DNA from: Alphaproteobacteria bacterium MarineAlpha10_Bin2
GTDB taxonomy: Bacteria > Pseudomonadota > Alphaproteobacteria > UBA828
Direction of reading: 5' to 3'
DNA length: 7,121 nucleotides
NCBI GenBank assembly: GCA_002937555.1
Contig: PTKB01000138.1
Location: forward strand, 1-7,121
The position numbers and the translations under genes were made by a program. Every line of letters starts with the position of its first letter. The first letter of the stretch is position 1. The notes under the pieces were generated by a model. It worked only from the letters and a program-made list of their open reading frames with translations, was not told the origin of the DNA and searched no databases. Below, piece by piece: positions 6,678 to 7,121 of this stretch.

Positions 6678-6986
6678 ATGTCCGAAAGAATATCGCTGGT
6701 CGCCTATTTGCAGGCCAAGCCCGGAAAAGAGCAGAAACTTGTGGACACCCTCTTGTCGTTGGTAGGGCCGACGCGCCAGGAAGCAGGCTGTATCGACTAC
6801 CATCTTCACCGCAGCAATGAAGACCCCCGCCGTTTCATGTTTTACGAGAACTGGCATTCGAAAAAAGATTTGGATGATCATCTCGCAAAGCCGCATTTAG
6901 TGCCTCTATTAAGCCGAACCGATGAGCTTCTTGATGGCGAGATCGAGCTTGAATTGTTCACCATGCTGAGCGAAGCGCCGGTCTAG
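6678..6986 (+). CDS. ABM-domain (YgiN-like) putative monooxygenase
   Basis: A 102-residue protein of the antibiotic biosynthesis monooxygenase (ABM) superfamily, a small dimeric ferredoxin-like fold. Signs are a first beta strand with L-V-A-Y-L-Q-A-K-P-G-K at about 7-17, then E-A-G-C-I-D-Y-H-L-H-R at 35-45. After these come D-P-R-R-F-M-F-Y-E-N-W at 49-59 and D-D-H-L-A-K-P-H at 66-73, with the conserved histidine H68. Characterised relatives include quinol monooxygenase YgiN, cofactor-free oxygenases, and others with no proven activity, so the substrate is open. The ATG has an AGGAGA site (6665-6670) that overlaps the gcvP stop, and the gap is 12 bases. It is therefore probably cotranscribed with gcvTHP and under the same glycine control unless an internal promoter exists. 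No terminator is evident after it. Confidence 0.85.
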   Translation: MSERISLVAYLQAKPGKEQKLVDTLLSLVGPTRQEAGCIDYHLHRSNEDPRRFMFYENWHSKKDLDDHLAKPHLVPLLSRTDELLDGEIELELFTMLSEAPV

Positions 6987-7036
6987 AGACGGCGAGCCAG
7001 CGTGTAGTTGTTGTCCTTTCCGAGAAGAAATTACCG

Positions 7037-7121
7037 ATGAATATTGGTAAAACCGAACCCACCGTGGTGAAGGCAAAGGACATCGATCCCGGTTTCAACT
7101 GGGACCGCGCGATTCCCGCAC
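7037..7121 (+). CDS. Start of an unidentified protein (3' end outside window)
   Basis: An open frame begins at ATG 7037 and runs for 28 codons to the window edge. GAGAAG (7022-7027) lies nine bases upstream as a fair ribosome binding site. The peptide begins M-N-I-G-K-T-E-P and continues with A-K-D-I-D-P-G-F-N-W-D-R-A-I-P. There is no signal peptide, and the composition looks like a soluble protein N-terminus. I do not recognise the family. The 50-base gap after the ABM gene holds no clear promoter or hairpin, so it may continue the same transcript. Confidence 0.5.
   Translation, partial: MNIGKTEPTVVKAKDIDPGFNWDRAIPA

Overview
The window looks like a chromosomal segment of a moderately GC-rich proteobacterium, most likely an alphaproteobacterium. 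The basis is the single-chain P-protein, the gcvT-gcvH-gcvP order behind a tandem glycine riboswitch, and the close resemblance of the first gene to trimethylamine dehydrogenases. The species cannot be named from the sequence. All supported genes lie on the + strand, and I see no mobile element, CRISPR array, tRNA or rRNA.

Left part (1-1893): the window opens inside a flavoprotein gene of the trimethylamine/dimethylamine dehydrogenase family, with only the C-terminal nucleotide-binding part present. After a 127-base gap comes a 79-residue protein with two CDGSH iron-sulfur motifs. Three bases later is a predicted lipoprotein of unrecognised family that appears to start at TTG.

Regulatory part (1894-2224): a likely sigma-70 promoter, a two-aptamer glycine riboswitch and an intrinsic terminator lie immediately in front of gcvT. 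The terminator hairpin can be extended by weak G-U pairs into the closing strand of aptamer 2, which fits a glycine-activated (ON) attenuator.

Right part (2225-7121): gcvT, gcvH and gcvP encode the T, H and P proteins of the glycine cleavage system, each with a good ribosome binding site and short spacing. Together they turn glycine and tetrahydrofolate into CO2, ammonia and 5,10-methylene-tetrahydrofolate; the L-protein (lipoamide dehydrogenase) is not here. A small ABM-fold (YgiN-like) monooxygenase-type gene follows 12 bases after gcvP and is probably cotranscribed. A further gene begins at 7037 and leaves the window.

The most interesting element is the glycine riboswitch with its readable expression platform. 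It is a good example of a known class, not a new system. Smaller points of interest are the unknown lipoprotein coupled to the CDGSH protein, the ABM gene attached to the gcv operon, and the neighbourhood of a methylamine-type dehydrogenase and a one-carbon-producing operon. I found no convincing sign of a wholly undescribed system.
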